A DNA stretch of 43,995 nucleotides from Chryseobacterium mucoviscidosis (GTDB lineage: Bacteria; Bacteroidota; Bacteroidia; Flavobacteriales; Weeksellaceae): assembly GCF_002177115.1 (NCBI RefSeq), contig NZ_MVAG01000164.1, positions 1-43,995 on the forward strand. Direction: 5' to 3'. Below, one piece after another: positions 7,341 through 15,620 of this stretch; the stretch's first letter is position 1, and each line of letters begins with the position of its first letter. The translations under genes and the position numbers were made by a program. Below the pieces are notes generated by a model that saw only the letters and a list, made by a program, of their open reading frames with translations, had not been told where the DNA came from and made no database searches.

Positions 7341-7808
7341 TTATTTAACTAACACTTTTGGGATATGTTTTATCGGAAAATTTACAGAATTGGCGATGAA
7401 ACAGAATTCATTTGCTTTTTGATGAAGTTCTGTTGCTTTTTCAATCATAGACTCTTCCGAAACCGTAACTTCAGGATGAAGAATTACTTCCGTAAAATGT
7501 CCGCTTCCGTTTGCCAGTTCTGTCATTATACCTGTAGGAAAATCGTTATAATCCGTCACTACAACTCCCGCTTCCGAACAAAAGTGAAGATACCAAAGCA
7601 TATGGCATGAGGAAACAGAAGAGAGAAGCATTTCTTCAGGATTATATTTTGTCTTGTCACCACGAAATGCCGGATCGGATGAAGCCTCGATTAGAACTTT
7701 ATTTTCCGCAGAAATTTCATGACTTCTTTCGTATTCTCTGTAAGAACTGGTTCCTTTTCCTGTATTTCCCGTCCAGCGAACGGTTATTTTATATTGGTGA
7801 TTTTTCAT
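7341..7808 (-). CDS. OsmC/Ohr-family protein
   Basis: The 155-residue protein has the OsmC fold pattern: a beta-rich N-terminus (VRWTGNTGKGT), then PEEMLLSSVSSCHMLWYLHFC (long central helix with Cys68), and a C-terminal EFCFIANSVNFP with Cys136. In the OsmC/Ohr family these two Cys reduce organic hydroperoxides in the cytoplasm. Cys77 is extra. Length is normal. The AT-rich 226 bases between its stop and the LuxR-type regulator (7115-7340) show no gene. The gene starts one base after the stop of the upstream exported protein, so the two are co-transcribed. Confidence 0.9.
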   Translation of the reverse strand: MKNHQYKITVRWTGNTGKGTSSYREYERSHEISAENKVLIEASSDPAFRGDKTKYNPEEMLLSSVSSCHMLWYLHFCSEAGVVVTDYNDFPTGIMTELANGSGHFTEVILHPEVTVSEESMIEKATELHQKANEFCFIANSVNFPIKHIPKVLVK

Positions 7809-7809
7809 T

Positions 7810-8715
7810 TTAGTTTTTTAAAAGAGTATAGAATTTAGAATCTTTAAGAATATTTTTTACTATTTCTGCCCGATCTTTTTTAGTTGTTGTATCATACAGT
7901 TTCCAATACGGCAGTGTTACATTTCTGTCTAAGAATTTAATGCTGTATGCAGTATACTTGTTTGTCCCGCTCATTTTCTTTTCTGAAATCAAGTTTTTAA
8001 ATGCCTTTTCAAATTTTATTTTTAAATCTTCTTTTGTATTATTTTTTAAAAGAAGATCATAAGCTTGCTTAATGATTTCAGAATTATCAGCCAAACCGTT
8101 TTCTATCAATAATGGGATTAAAATATCCAATGCTTTTTCATTTTCCTTTAGTCCGATATAACATTTACTGTATTTTTCTGCCATGAAAATCTCCCCCATT
8201 GCAATGGCATTTCCGCAAAAAGACTGAAAAGGATGTTCATTCGCTTTGTCCAGAAATTTTACTGCCTCTGTGAAGTTATTATTTTCAAGTTCAATGTCTG
8301 CAAGGCTTTGATAAATATGTTTTAGATATGAATTTTTAGAAGAAGAGAGAAATTGGTTGTCATGCTCTTTACCGTTTTTTTGATCTTCTGTTAATTTTAA
8401 ACAAAAAAGATAAGTTTTTTTTGCATTATCACGTTGATTTAGACCTTGCTCATTCGATGCTTTGCCTAAAAATGCAGTAAATAAATATTCAGAATTCGGA
8501 TAAGTTGCAATGAACTGATCATATTTTAAAAGAATTTCGCTTTGAATATGCGAAATATTTTTTGAATTAATAGAAATTGTATCATTTTCAGAAATAATTT
8601 TATTCAGTAAAGAATCTTCAATTTTAAATATTTCGCTTATCGCAACAGAATCTTTCTTCTGCCCAAAGGCAAAAAATGAACACAGTAGTAAGAGTAAAGA
8701 GAAAATGTTTCTCAT
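7810..8715 (-). CDS. exported helical-repeat (TPR-like) protein, function unknown
   Basis: The 301-residue protein has a signal peptide MRNIFSLLLLLCSFFAFGQ. The rest is mostly helical with TPR-like pairs, for example SEYLFTAFLGKASNEQGLNQ, YLKHIYQSLADIELENNNF and AEKYSKCYIGLKENEKALD. No catalytic motif is visible. It is probably periplasmic, because no lipobox or sorting domain is seen. It heads a two-gene unit with the OsmC-like protein. I do not recognise a specific function. Confidence 0.8.
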   Translation of the reverse strand: MRNIFSLLLLLCSFFAFGQKKDSVAISEIFKIEDSLLNKIISENDTISINSKNISHIQSEILLKYDQFIATYPNSEYLFTAFLGKASNEQGLNQRDNAKKTYLFCLKLTEDQKNGKEHDNQFLSSSKNSYLKHIYQSLADIELENNNFTEAVKFLDKANEHPFQSFCGNAIAMGEIFMAEKYSKCYIGLKENEKALDILIPLLIENGLADNSEIIKQAYDLLLKNNTKEDLKIKFEKAFKNLISEKKMSGTNKYTAYSIKFLDRNVTLPYWKLYDTTTKKDRAEIVKNILKDSKFYTLLKN

Positions 8716-8767
8716 TAGGTATTAGTTTTTATAATAAGCGTGTAAAATTATGAAAATCAGATCATAA

Positions 8768-8795
8768 AAAATCTCCGTAAAAATACGGAGATTTT
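8768..8795 (-). terminator. terminator after the delta-60-repeat gene
   Basis: A perfect 12-bp stem AAAATCTCCGTA/TACGGAGATTTT with an AAAA loop is followed on the minus strand by T residues. It isolates the T9SS cargo gene from the downstream pair. Confidence 0.85.
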
Positions 8796-8813
8796 AAATT
8801 TTATGTGTTAAAA

Positions 8814-10232
8814 TTAATTTTTGATAAGTTTTTTTGTTAAGATTTTTCCATTTTCAAAAGTGGTTTTTGCAATATAAACACCCTTTTGAAGCTCGGAAAC
8901 ATTAGAATTGTTTTCTCTAACGGTCTTTAGAAGCTTTCCATCGATAGAATAAATGTCTATTTTGCCTATTTTTTCTTTCGATTTATAAACTAAATTTAGT
9001 GTTACAGGATTCTCAAAAGAAATATCATTCTCAGCTTTTGTAATATTTAGAGTTGATAATGTAGTCGTATTAAATAAATATTTTACAATACTTCCGCCGA
9101 CATTTGAAATAATATTATTGTTGTTAACTATTATTTCTTCAATACTAGCAAAAGAACTGTCCTCATAATAACCAAAATCAGAAGCTATTGAGCCGCCTTG
9201 AGTGAGTTTTGTGAAAAAAATAGGAGATTCATCTGATCCGTAAGGAATATATGGATGAGATGATTGGTTTCCTCCAATGTAATAATGTCCATCTTTTTCA
9301 GTAATACTTTTTGCCAAAGCAGTGGGATGTATTACAGATAAAGCACAATTAAATGTAGTATCAAGAGTTCCGTCCGGGTTAAGTCTAAAAACTTCATTAT
9401 TGGTAGAGTTTGATTTTGAAATAACGATCTTATTATTGCTGTCTATAATTGCTGTACTAAAAGGAGCAAAATCTAAATTAGACTGTACAACACCATTATT
9501 TCCAAAGTTCATTAGCGGCTGTCCATTCGGATTGAATTTTTCAATGATGCTATTACTGTAGGGTGAGTTGATTTTAGTAAGACAAATAATGTTAGATTGA
9601 TTATCTAGTAGTACAAACGCGCCATAGTAAAAGTTTCCCTGAATTGCTACGGAACCATTAACTCCGAATGAAGTATCCATACTTCCGTTAGCATTAAGCC
9701 TGTAGATAGCAGTAGAATTATAAATGAGTATTTTTCCATTTTGTAAGATTAGTCCTAAAGAACGACCATTTGTATCACTGTTAAAATCATTAGATATAAT
9801 AGAGACTCCATTAGTTCCGAAAGTGGTATCTAATTGTCCGCTTGGAAGTATTCTGTATACAATTCCTACATTGGCAGAACCGGAAATTCCACCACTCACA
9901 TTACCGTAACCAAAAATTACAAGCTTTCCATCAGGTTGCATTTTGGATTGACATTGATAGGTGTAATAAGGTAACTGAGTTTTTCCATTGTTTCCAAAAT
10001 TAGAATCCAGAATTCCATTATTTGTAAGCTTATATACAAAGGTTTCGTTACCATTCGGCACAGAATAAGATGAATAAATACTGCCATTGGAATCTTGAGT
10101 CATAGTCCATGAATAGCTGTAATTGGCAACATCAGATAGTCCGTTTGAACCAAAAGAAAGATCTTTGGAAATAATCTGTGCAAAAGTAAGATGTACTACA
10201 GTAAGCAGCACAAGAAATAATAGTTTTCTCAT
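8814..10232 (-). CDS. T9SS-sorted delta-60-repeat protein
   Basis: The 472-residue protein has a signal peptide (MRKLLFLVLLTVVHLTFAQ). It holds several delta-60 repeats with the hallmark LDTTFGTNG-type motif: LDSNFGNNGKTQL, LDTTFGTNGVSII, MDTSFGVNGSVAI, LMNFGNNGVVQ and LDTTFNCAL. These predict a beta-propeller. The last 75 residues are a type A C-terminal sorting domain (NPVTLNLVYKSKEKIGKIDIYSIDGKLL, GVYIAKTTFENGKILTKKLIKN), which sends proteins through the type IX secretion system to the cell surface. Ligand or substrate is unknown. CAAATATA at 10265-10272 reads as TATATTTG on the minus strand, a good -7 box for this gene. Confidence 0.92.
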   Translation of the reverse strand: MRKLLFLVLLTVVHLTFAQIISKDLSFGSNGLSDVANYSYSWTMTQDSNGSIYSSYSVPNGNETFVYKLTNNGILDSNFGNNGKTQLPYYTYQCQSKMQPDGKLVIFGYGNVSGGISGSANVGIVYRILPSGQLDTTFGTNGVSIISNDFNSDTNGRSLGLILQNGKILIYNSTAIYRLNANGSMDTSFGVNGSVAIQGNFYYGAFVLLDNQSNIICLTKINSPYSNSIIEKFNPNGQPLMNFGNNGVVQSNLDFAPFSTAIIDSNNKIVISKSNSTNNEVFRLNPDGTLDTTFNCALSVIHPTALAKSITEKDGHYYIGGNQSSHPYIPYGSDESPIFFTKLTQGGSIASDFGYYEDSSFASIEEIIVNNNNIISNVGGSIVKYLFNTTTLSTLNITKAENDISFENPVTLNLVYKSKEKIGKIDIYSIDGKLLKTVRENNSNVSELQKGVYIAKTTFENGKILTKKLIKN

Positions 10233-10277
10233 TTGTGTTTAAAATTCTTTTGTGTAATCTGATACAAATATATAAAA

Positions 10278-10301
10278 AAACCTCTGGTTTTCCAGAGGTT
10301 T
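10278..10301 (-). terminator. terminator after the RNase E/G gene
   Basis: A perfect 10-bp stem AAACCTCTGG-tttt-CCAGAGGTTT is followed on the minus strand by a run of T. Confidence 0.85.
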
Positions 10302-10312
10302 AAAATTTTGTA

Positions 10313-11872
10313 TCAATTAGAATATCCTATCAATTCTTCTTTATTGGAATTGTAAATTCTGTATTCTAAATATTTAAAAGAATCCCTAGGAATAACGGTT
10401 ACCCACTTTTTGTATTTCATAAACCATTTCATCTGGATGCTCTTAATTCCTTTCGTAAGGTAAGCTTCCACAAACGGATGTACATGCAGGTAAAGTTTTC
10501 CTTTTTCCTTCTGCATAATGGTTCTGAGGGTTTCTCCCATTCTTTCCACAATAACGATCGGAGCTACGATTTCTCCGTCTTTGTTCGGGTTTTCTTCTTT
10601 GGTGTCGATCTGTTTTTCCGGACGGTTTCTTTGTCTGGTAATCTGTATCAGCCCGAATTTACTCGGCGGAAGAATCTTATGGCGGGCTTTATCGCGCTTC
10701 ATTTCTTCCTTCAGATGTTCGTACAGATCTCTTCTGTGGTCTGCGTTGGGCATGTCGATAAAATCGATCACAATAATTCCACCCATATCACGGAGACGCA
10801 GTTGTCTTGCGATCTCGGTTGCTGCCATTTTATTCACCTTTAAGGCGTGTTCTTTATTTACGGCAGTTCCGGTTGTGATGTTGTTTCCGGAGTTTACGTC
10901 GACTACGTGAAGTGCTTCTGTGTGTTCTATCACCAGATAAGCGCCTTTTGAGCTTGGGATATTGACGTGTTTTCCAAAGCTTTGTTTGAGCTGTTTTTCA
11001 ACATTGTAATATTCCAGAAGAGGAATATGGGAATCGTAAAAATGGACAATGTTTTTCCTTTCCGGAGCGATAACTTCCAGATAGTTTTTCATCTCTTCCA
11101 CCATCTGTTCGTCGTCGCAGGTAATGCTCACGAAATCCTGGTTGAAGTTGTCTCTTAAAATAGCTGAAGCTTTATCGTCTTCGCTTAAAACTCTGGACGG
11201 AACTTTATTCTTCTGTATATTTTTGAAGGTTGTTTCCCACTTCTGAATCAACTGATTCATATCATTGTGCAGGTCTGCAACTTTTTTGCCTTCGGCAACG
11301 GTTCTTATAATAACACCGAATCCTTCAGGCTTGATGCTTTCGATTAAAGTTCTCAGTCTCTCTTTTTCTTCAGAACTTTTTACTTTCTTGGAAATTGAAA
11401 CTTTATTATCGAAAGGAATAAGTACCAAAAAACGCCCTGTTAAAGAAACCTGAGTGGAAATTCTCGGTCCTTTGGTGGAAATGGGTTCTTTGGTAATCTG
11501 TAGCAGAACAAGATCGTCTTTGGCGATTACCTTGTCTACTGTTCCGTTTTTGTCTATTTCGGGTTGTATCTCGAAATTTTTTAAGCTCGAAGTATTCTGT
11601 TTTTTGGAAATCGTATCTCGCAAAAACTTTCTGTACGTAAGGTACTGTGGTCCCAGATCCTGATAATGCAAAAAGGCATCCTTTTCGTATCCTATGTTTA
11701 CGAAAGCTGCATTAAGGTTAGGTGCAAGTTTTTTTACTTTCCCAACAAACAAATCTCCAACTATAAAATCGCTTTTGTCCTCTTGCTCATGAAGTTCACA
11801 TAGTCTTCCGTCTTCCAGCAGTGCAATCTTTGTAAGATCATCCTCATGCGAAACTATTAGTTCTTTCTTCAT
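10313..11872 (-). CDS. rng: ribonuclease E/G family endoribonuclease
   Basis: This 519-residue protein has the length of the catalytic RNase E/G core without the scaffold tail of E. coli RNase E. Near the N-terminus lies an S1-like RNA-binding domain (about 37-125, IVGDLFVGKVKKLAPNLNAAFVNIG). The DNase-I-like subdomain carries the two metal-binding Asp residues in LHVVDVNSGNN and GGIIVIDFIDMP. LIQITRQRNRP is present, but the CPxCxG zinc-link that joins RNase E dimers is missing here (no CxxC in the protein). Its role is 5'-end-sensitive cleavage in rRNA maturation and mRNA decay. It lies downstream of the basic peptide and HU genes. The 234 bases 11873-12106 show no gene. Confidence 0.93.
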   Translation of the reverse strand: MKKELIVSHEDDLTKIALLEDGRLCELHEQEDKSDFIVGDLFVGKVKKLAPNLNAAFVNIGYEKDAFLHYQDLGPQYLTYRKFLRDTISKKQNTSSLKNFEIQPEIDKNGTVDKVIAKDDLVLLQITKEPISTKGPRISTQVSLTGRFLVLIPFDNKVSISKKVKSSEEKERLRTLIESIKPEGFGVIIRTVAEGKKVADLHNDMNQLIQKWETTFKNIQKNKVPSRVLSEDDKASAILRDNFNQDFVSITCDDEQMVEEMKNYLEVIAPERKNIVHFYDSHIPLLEYYNVEKQLKQSFGKHVNIPSSKGAYLVIEHTEALHVVDVNSGNNITTGTAVNKEHALKVNKMAATEIARQLRLRDMGGIIVIDFIDMPNADHRRDLYEHLKEEMKRDKARHKILPPSKFGLIQITRQRNRPEKQIDTKEENPNKDGEIVAPIVIVERMGETLRTIMQKEKGKLYLHVHPFVEAYLTKGIKSIQMKWFMKYKKWVTVIPRDSFKYLEYRIYNSNKEELIGYSN

Positions 11873-12106
11873 TTTGTTGTAAGATAAAATTGTTAAGATT
11901 GTAGGAAAAGAGTGTTTTTTTCATCAAATAAATTTTAACCTTAAGTTAAGCATAACAATTGAATGAATGATATTTTTTTTTGATAAAATATAAAACGTTC
12001 TTTTCCTTAGACATCTTATAGTTGCAAAACAAAATATAGTCGGTGAGGCTTTAAAATTTAAAATCACCAACTATATCTTTATATTGTAAATCCCGAGAAA
12101 AAGAGA

Positions 12107-12196
12107 TTATTTCTTCTTATGTCTGTTCGCTCTTCTTCTTTTCTTTCTCTTATGAGTTGCAACCTTGTGTCTTTTTCTTTTCTTTCCGCTTGGCAT
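12107..12196 (-). CDS. 29-residue highly basic ribosome-associated peptide candidate (COX24/bS22-like)
   Basis: A complete frame with ATG (complement of 12194-12196) and TAA encodes 29 residues. It starts MPSGKKRKRHKVATHKRKKR and ends in RHKKK, and about two thirds of it is Lys, Arg or His. Small peptides of this kind next to HU and RNase E/G are, to my knowledge, conserved in Bacteroidota and assigned to the AURKAIP1/COX24 (bS22-type) ribosomal family. I recall this from family knowledge and could not search. It lies 43 bases downstream of HU and about 230 upstream of rng, all on the same strand. Confidence 0.75.
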   Translation of the reverse strand: MPSGKKRKRHKVATHKRKKRRRANRHKKK

Positions 12197-12238
12197 AATT
12201 ATAATTTTTTAGTAACTAGTTAATATTCAGTTAATTTC

Positions 12239-12529
12239 TTATTTTACTGTAACTTTCGTTTTTACTTTCTCCACAAAAGATTTTGATGGCTTGAAAGCAG
12301 GAATGTTATGAGCAGGGATTTCAATGGCAGTATTTTTAGAGATGTTTCTTCCTGTTTTTGCTGCTCTTGTTTTAATGATAAAAGATCCAAAACCTCTTAG
12401 ATAAACGTTATCTCCATTATACATAGAAGTCCTGATTTCTTGCATAAATGCCTCTACAACTTTCTGTGTTTCATTCTTTTCGGTTCCCAACTTATTTGAG
12501 ATGGTGTTTACCAATTCTGCCTTTGTCAT
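12239..12529 (-). CDS. HU/IHF-family DNA-binding protein
   Basis: The 96-residue protein follows the family from end to end: MTKAELVNTISNKLG (helix 1), VVEAFMQEIRTSMYNGDNVYLRGFGSF (dimer core) and the beta-arm TRAAKTGRNISKNTAIEIPAHNIPAFKPSK, with the Pro at the DNA-intercalating tip replaced by the segment NTAIEIP. It bends and compacts DNA. HU-type proteins of this length are housekeeping nucleoid components in Bacteroidota. Confidence 0.95.
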   Translation of the reverse strand: MTKAELVNTISNKLGTEKNETQKVVEAFMQEIRTSMYNGDNVYLRGFGSFIIKTRAAKTGRNISKNTAIEIPAHNIPAFKPSKSFVEKVKTKVTVK

Positions 12530-12560
12530 TTCCTTATTTTAATTTTAAATTTTAGGTGTG

Positions 12561-12593
12561 CAAATTTAGTTAAAAAAATTGAATATTAGCAAA
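12561..12593 (-). promoter_or_regulatory. promoter of the HU gene
   Basis: Read on the minus strand: TTTG (12590-12593), a 21-base spacer and TAAATTTG (12561-12568), which is a full match to the Bacteroidota -33/-7 elements. The start codon follows about 32 bases downstream. Confidence 0.65.
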
Positions 12594-12669
12594 TTAGTGG
12601 TAAAATATTTTTTGATAAGAGGTTGAGAACTTAGTATTTATTCTGTAAGCATATTATATTAAGTCACCA

Positions 12670-13341
12670 TTACATACTGGAATTGTAGTAACCATTCTCC
12701 ACACAGAAGCGGATGAGGTGAAGTTTTGTCTTTAATCCGAGCTTTTCTGTAAGACGGTTGATGTACGTATCAATTGTTCTTGTGCTGAGATTCAGTTTTT
12801 CTCCTATCTCCTTGTTACTGAAGCCTTCATAGCAGAATTTCATCAGTTGGATTTCTGTAGGAGAAAGTTCTTCCTGGCTTTTTTTCTGGCGGTTCATATA
12901 GTCCATTACCGCTAAAGGCTGCTGTTCCCACTGTTTCGTATAGGCTTCATAATCGAAGCTGTCTGATGTTATTTTTCCTTTGATAATTTCTTTAATAATC
13001 GTACTTTTTTTCTGGCAGTAAAAAGTATTGGGAATTTTAGAAAGAATCTCCGCCATATCTTCCTGATAAGTTCCGGAATACGTAATAATCGGGGTTTCAG
13101 AATCGCTTTTCCGGATGTATTTAATGGCTTCCAGCCCGCTGAGAACAGGCATAAAAAGCTCTACAATAAATACATCTTCCTGCCTTCTGTAATTCCTGCT
13201 GATCAGTTCATGCCCGTTGTTGCAGTCGTTCAGCAGCATGTAGAACGGATTTTCTGTCAGCGTTTTGATCATGATTTTCTTAAAATAAAAATCACTGTCG
13301 GCAATAGAAAATCGCACAGTATTGGTTAATATTTTGCTCAC
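12670..13341 (-). CDS. LuxR/NarL-type response regulator with Asp-to-Glu receiver, T6SS regulator candidate
   Basis: The 223-residue protein combines a receiver (about 8-120) with a LuxR HTH (about 158-222: LSPTEIQLMKFCYEGFSNKEIGEKLNLSTRTIDTYINRLTEKLGL). The receiver keeps an acidic pocket (D15, D17), the switch Ser89 and Lys111/112. In the phosphoacceptor motif FIVELFMP, Glu61 stands where Asp is expected. In many response regulators D-to-E acts as a phosphomimic, so the protein may be locked on or tuned by other signals. It is transcribed away from the T6SS operon, with 180 bases between the two start codons. That arrangement is common for a local regulator, so control of the T6SS is a reasonable inference. 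Confidence 0.9.
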   Translation of the reverse strand: MSKILTNTVRFSIADSDFYFKKIMIKTLTENPFYMLLNDCNNGHELISRNYRRQEDVFIVELFMPVLSGLEAIKYIRKSDSETPIITYSGTYQEDMAEILSKIPNTFYCQKKSTIIKEIIKGKITSDSFDYEAYTKQWEQQPLAVMDYMNRQKKSQEELSPTEIQLMKFCYEGFSNKEIGEKLNLSTRTIDTYINRLTEKLGLKTKLHLIRFCVENGYYNSSM

Positions 13342-13465
13342 TTTTAATATCGATTTGGTGGATGATAATTAAAATTCAGATCACTAAATTAGGAAAATAT
13401 GCTGAAAGTGAAAATTAATCTTAATTTAATTCGAAAAATAGAATTATTTAATGTAAAAACTTAAA

Positions 13466-13496
13466 TTTTGTGCATAAATTATTTTTTTATAATTTC
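13466..13496 (+). promoter_or_regulatory. possible promoter of the T6SS envelope operon
   Basis: TTTTG (13466-13470) is followed about 17 bases later by TATAATTTC, an imperfect -7 box. The leader then ends in CCAAATCACAAAATATG, the shared T6SS leader motif, with the start codon as its last three bases. Confidence 0.3.
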
Positions 13497-13521
13497 ACAG
13501 AACCAAACCAAATCACAAAAT

Positions 13522-14058
13522 ATGTCTTCGATCAGGGAGAAAAAACTAAACAAAGCAGACGTTAGGGTAGGCATTTGGAAATTTGTTCTATCATTCATTG
13601 TCTTATCAGGTGTATCCTTCATCTGTGTCTTTTTCTTTTTTAAAAGCTATGATATCCAGCGGGAAGGAATCAAAAAACAGGCGGATGACTACCGCGAACT
13701 GCTCACCAGAAGCGACCTTCTCAGAATTCACGTCGACAGCATCATGTATCGTATGGATCAGCTCGACATCAACAAGGTGGATAACGATATTTTCCTCCGC
13801 AACTACATCATGGATAACGTAAGAGATGCCAAAAACATCATGGGAAAAGACAGTGCCGACAATTTTAAGCATTATTCCATCCTCATGAAGCAGATTGAGC
13901 CGATGCTTGCACTGAAAAACCAGATCGTGAACGTTTCCTACAAAGAGCAGAATGCTTTACGGGATCTCAGTGAATGCCGCGGTAAAGTAGGCATTGTAAA
14001 CCACGAACTCAGGGTAGATCCTACAAGAAAATTTTCGGGAAGCCGACGAAGAAGATAA
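13522..14058 (+). CDS. tssO: T6SSiii single-span envelope protein, TssO candidate
   Basis: I start at 13522 because the leader motif ends there. An upstream in-frame ATG at 13468 would add 18 unlikely residues. The 178-residue product has a short basic cytoplasmic part, one transmembrane helix (about 17-42, VLSFIVLSGVSFICVFFFF) and a periplasmic helical domain rich in paired charges (SYDIQREGIKKQADDYRELL, NYIMDNVRDAKNIMG), ending in SGSRRRR. T6SSiii loci lack TssJLM and carry TssN-TssR instead. TssO and TssP are single-span proteins of this envelope complex. Assignment to TssO rests on size, topology and operon with TssR. The neighbouring gene is the alternative TssO. Confidence 0.75.
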   Translation: MSSIREKKLNKADVRVGIWKFVLSFIVLSGVSFICVFFFFKSYDIQREGIKKQADDYRELLTRSDLLRIHVDSIMYRMDQLDINKVDNDIFLRNYIMDNVRDAKNIMGKDSADNFKHYSILMKQIEPMLALKNQIVNVSYKEQNALRDLSECRGKVGIVNHELRVDPTRKFSGSRRRR

Positions 14059-14069
14059 AAACTAAAATT

Positions 14070-14597
14070 ATGCAGGGACAAATCACACTATCGAAAAAAG
14101 AAAGGCATTACCAGTTTTTATATTTAATTGTAATGCTTTTTGCAGCACTTATTTTTCTGGGAATTATCTTTTTAAAAGGTTTTGAATCTCCGTTTTCAGA
14201 CGAAGACATGATCTCGGTACAGAATCTTGAAGAAAAAGCAAAATTCGATCAGAAGCAGAAATTTTCCTACAAAACTTTAGACAGTACCTTTTCTATGATT
14301 AATAAGCTGACAGACGAATCGCCGCAGCCTTTCGTGGAAAGCAATATCATGTACGGAATTAACGACGTTGCCAATTACTTCCAGAATGGAGATAATATTT
14401 CAGACATCAGAAAAGATGCGTATCCGCAGATTGCGAAATTCTACAAAATGTATTTCAACGATAAAAAATTAATTTCCAGCAAAACGGAAAACATTAAAAG
14501 CTTTGAAAAACAATTTGAAGAATGCTCCATAGGCTTTAAAGAAAAGAAAAGTCAGCTTTTTCAGCGGGAAACCGCTTTAAAAGCAAGAACTCAATAA
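14070..14597 (+). CDS. second T6SSiii single-span envelope protein (TssO/TssP-type)
   Basis: The 175-residue protein has the same layout as its upstream neighbour: basic N-terminus (LSKKERHYQFLY), one transmembrane helix (about 15-36, LIVMLFAALIFLGIIFL) and a periplasmic helical domain (about 45-170) with no Cys pair or catalytic motif. The last part (FEKQFEECSIGFKEKKSQLFQRETALKAR) should form a coiled coil. It lies 11 bases after the upstream gene. Similar size, topology and adjacency suggest the two partner, or are old duplicates. The sequences are too different to prove duplication by eye. Confidence 0.72.
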   Translation: MQGQITLSKKERHYQFLYLIVMLFAALIFLGIIFLKGFESPFSDEDMISVQNLEEKAKFDQKQKFSYKTLDSTFSMINKLTDESPQPFVESNIMYGINDVANYFQNGDNISDIRKDAYPQIAKFYKMYFNDKKLISSKTENIKSFEKQFEECSIGFKEKKSQLFQRETALKARTQ

Positions 14598-14658
14598 ATT
14601 TTATCACTTTTCATAACAACACACCAAATAAAACACATCCATCACACAATCATTAACT

Positions 14659-15567
14659 ATGAATTATTTTCAAAAAAACAAAAAAAACATTATCATCGGT
14701 GTTATTGCGACGCTGCTCATCGCAGCACTGGTTGCATTGTGGCTGCAGAAAAAGGTAATACACTCCGCAGATGATATTGTAGGAGTTGTTTATCCCTCTT
14801 CCCTGAAAGTAGGAGACACCCTTTTGTTTGAAGACAAAACCCAGTTTGCGAAAACCAAAAAATGGATCTTCGGAGACGGAACTTCAAGCGATAAAAACAG
14901 CGGCTTCCACTTTTACAACAGACCGGGATATTATCAGGTAACGTTGATTATTGATAACAAATATTCCAAATCTTTTCCCGTAATGGTTTCCGCGAGATCA
15001 ATTCCAAAGCCGGTAGATTCTGCAAAAACAAGAACTTTAATCGACGCACAGACTCAGGCAATGCAGTTTGAAAACGTACAGTTCCGGGCAATTTCCGATG
15101 CCAAACAGTTTACCTGGAAGTTCGGAGAAACCGGAAATATCGATTCTAAAGATAAAATGGCGATCTATTCCTACAAAAAACCGGGAGATTATGTCGTAAC
15201 ACTTTACACAGACGAAAGCGCGGAGCCGATTCTTCATCAGATCAAGATTCTTCCTGCTTATGATGCCTTGGAAGAAGAGGTAAGTGTAGAAGACGCTTAT
15301 GCTAAAATTGATAACGATTTTAAATATCATCTTCAGCAGATTGCCAACGGAAACAGCTTTAATATGCACTATAATTATTTACTGAGAACCTATCTGTGCA
15401 ACAATGAAAATACCGTAGTAAAAGTAAGTGACAGCAAAGTCAATAATTTTTATATGTACTGTGCAGGTCTTCAGTTTGATAAAAACATGGTGATCCAGAC
15501 CGTGAAAGTGAACTTCGATGATGCGCAGAACTGCGTAACCAAAGTTGATATTAACCAAAGTAAATAA
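14659..15567 (+). CDS. T6SSiii membrane-anchored PKD-domain protein, TssP candidate
   Basis: The 302-residue protein has one N-terminal transmembrane helix (about 11-29, IIIGVIATLLIAALVALWL) and two PKD-type Ig domains in the periplasm. The first is about 45-112 (KVGDTLLFEDKT, KWIFGDGTSSDKNSGFHFYNRPGYYQVTLII). The second is about 125-195 (QFENVQFRA, FTWKFGETG, YSYKKPGDYVVTLYT). The remaining 100 residues are a helix/strand domain. PKD domains usually mediate protein contacts, so it may bridge the inner-membrane complex to TssR. Position between the single-span proteins and TssR supports the TssP role, which is inferred. Confidence 0.75.
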   Translation: MNYFQKNKKNIIIGVIATLLIAALVALWLQKKVIHSADDIVGVVYPSSLKVGDTLLFEDKTQFAKTKKWIFGDGTSSDKNSGFHFYNRPGYYQVTLIIDNKYSKSFPVMVSARSIPKPVDSAKTRTLIDAQTQAMQFENVQFRAISDAKQFTWKFGETGNIDSKDKMAIYSYKKPGDYVVTLYTDESAEPILHQIKILPAYDALEEEVSVEDAYAKIDNDFKYHLQQIANGNSFNMHYNYLLRTYLCNNENTVVKVSDSKVNNFYMYCAGLQFDKNMVIQTVKVNFDDAQNCVTKVDINQSK

Positions 15568-15620
15568 TTTTCCGTTCAGAATTTTTTTGAACCACCACAC
15601 CAATCATTAAATAAATCAGG

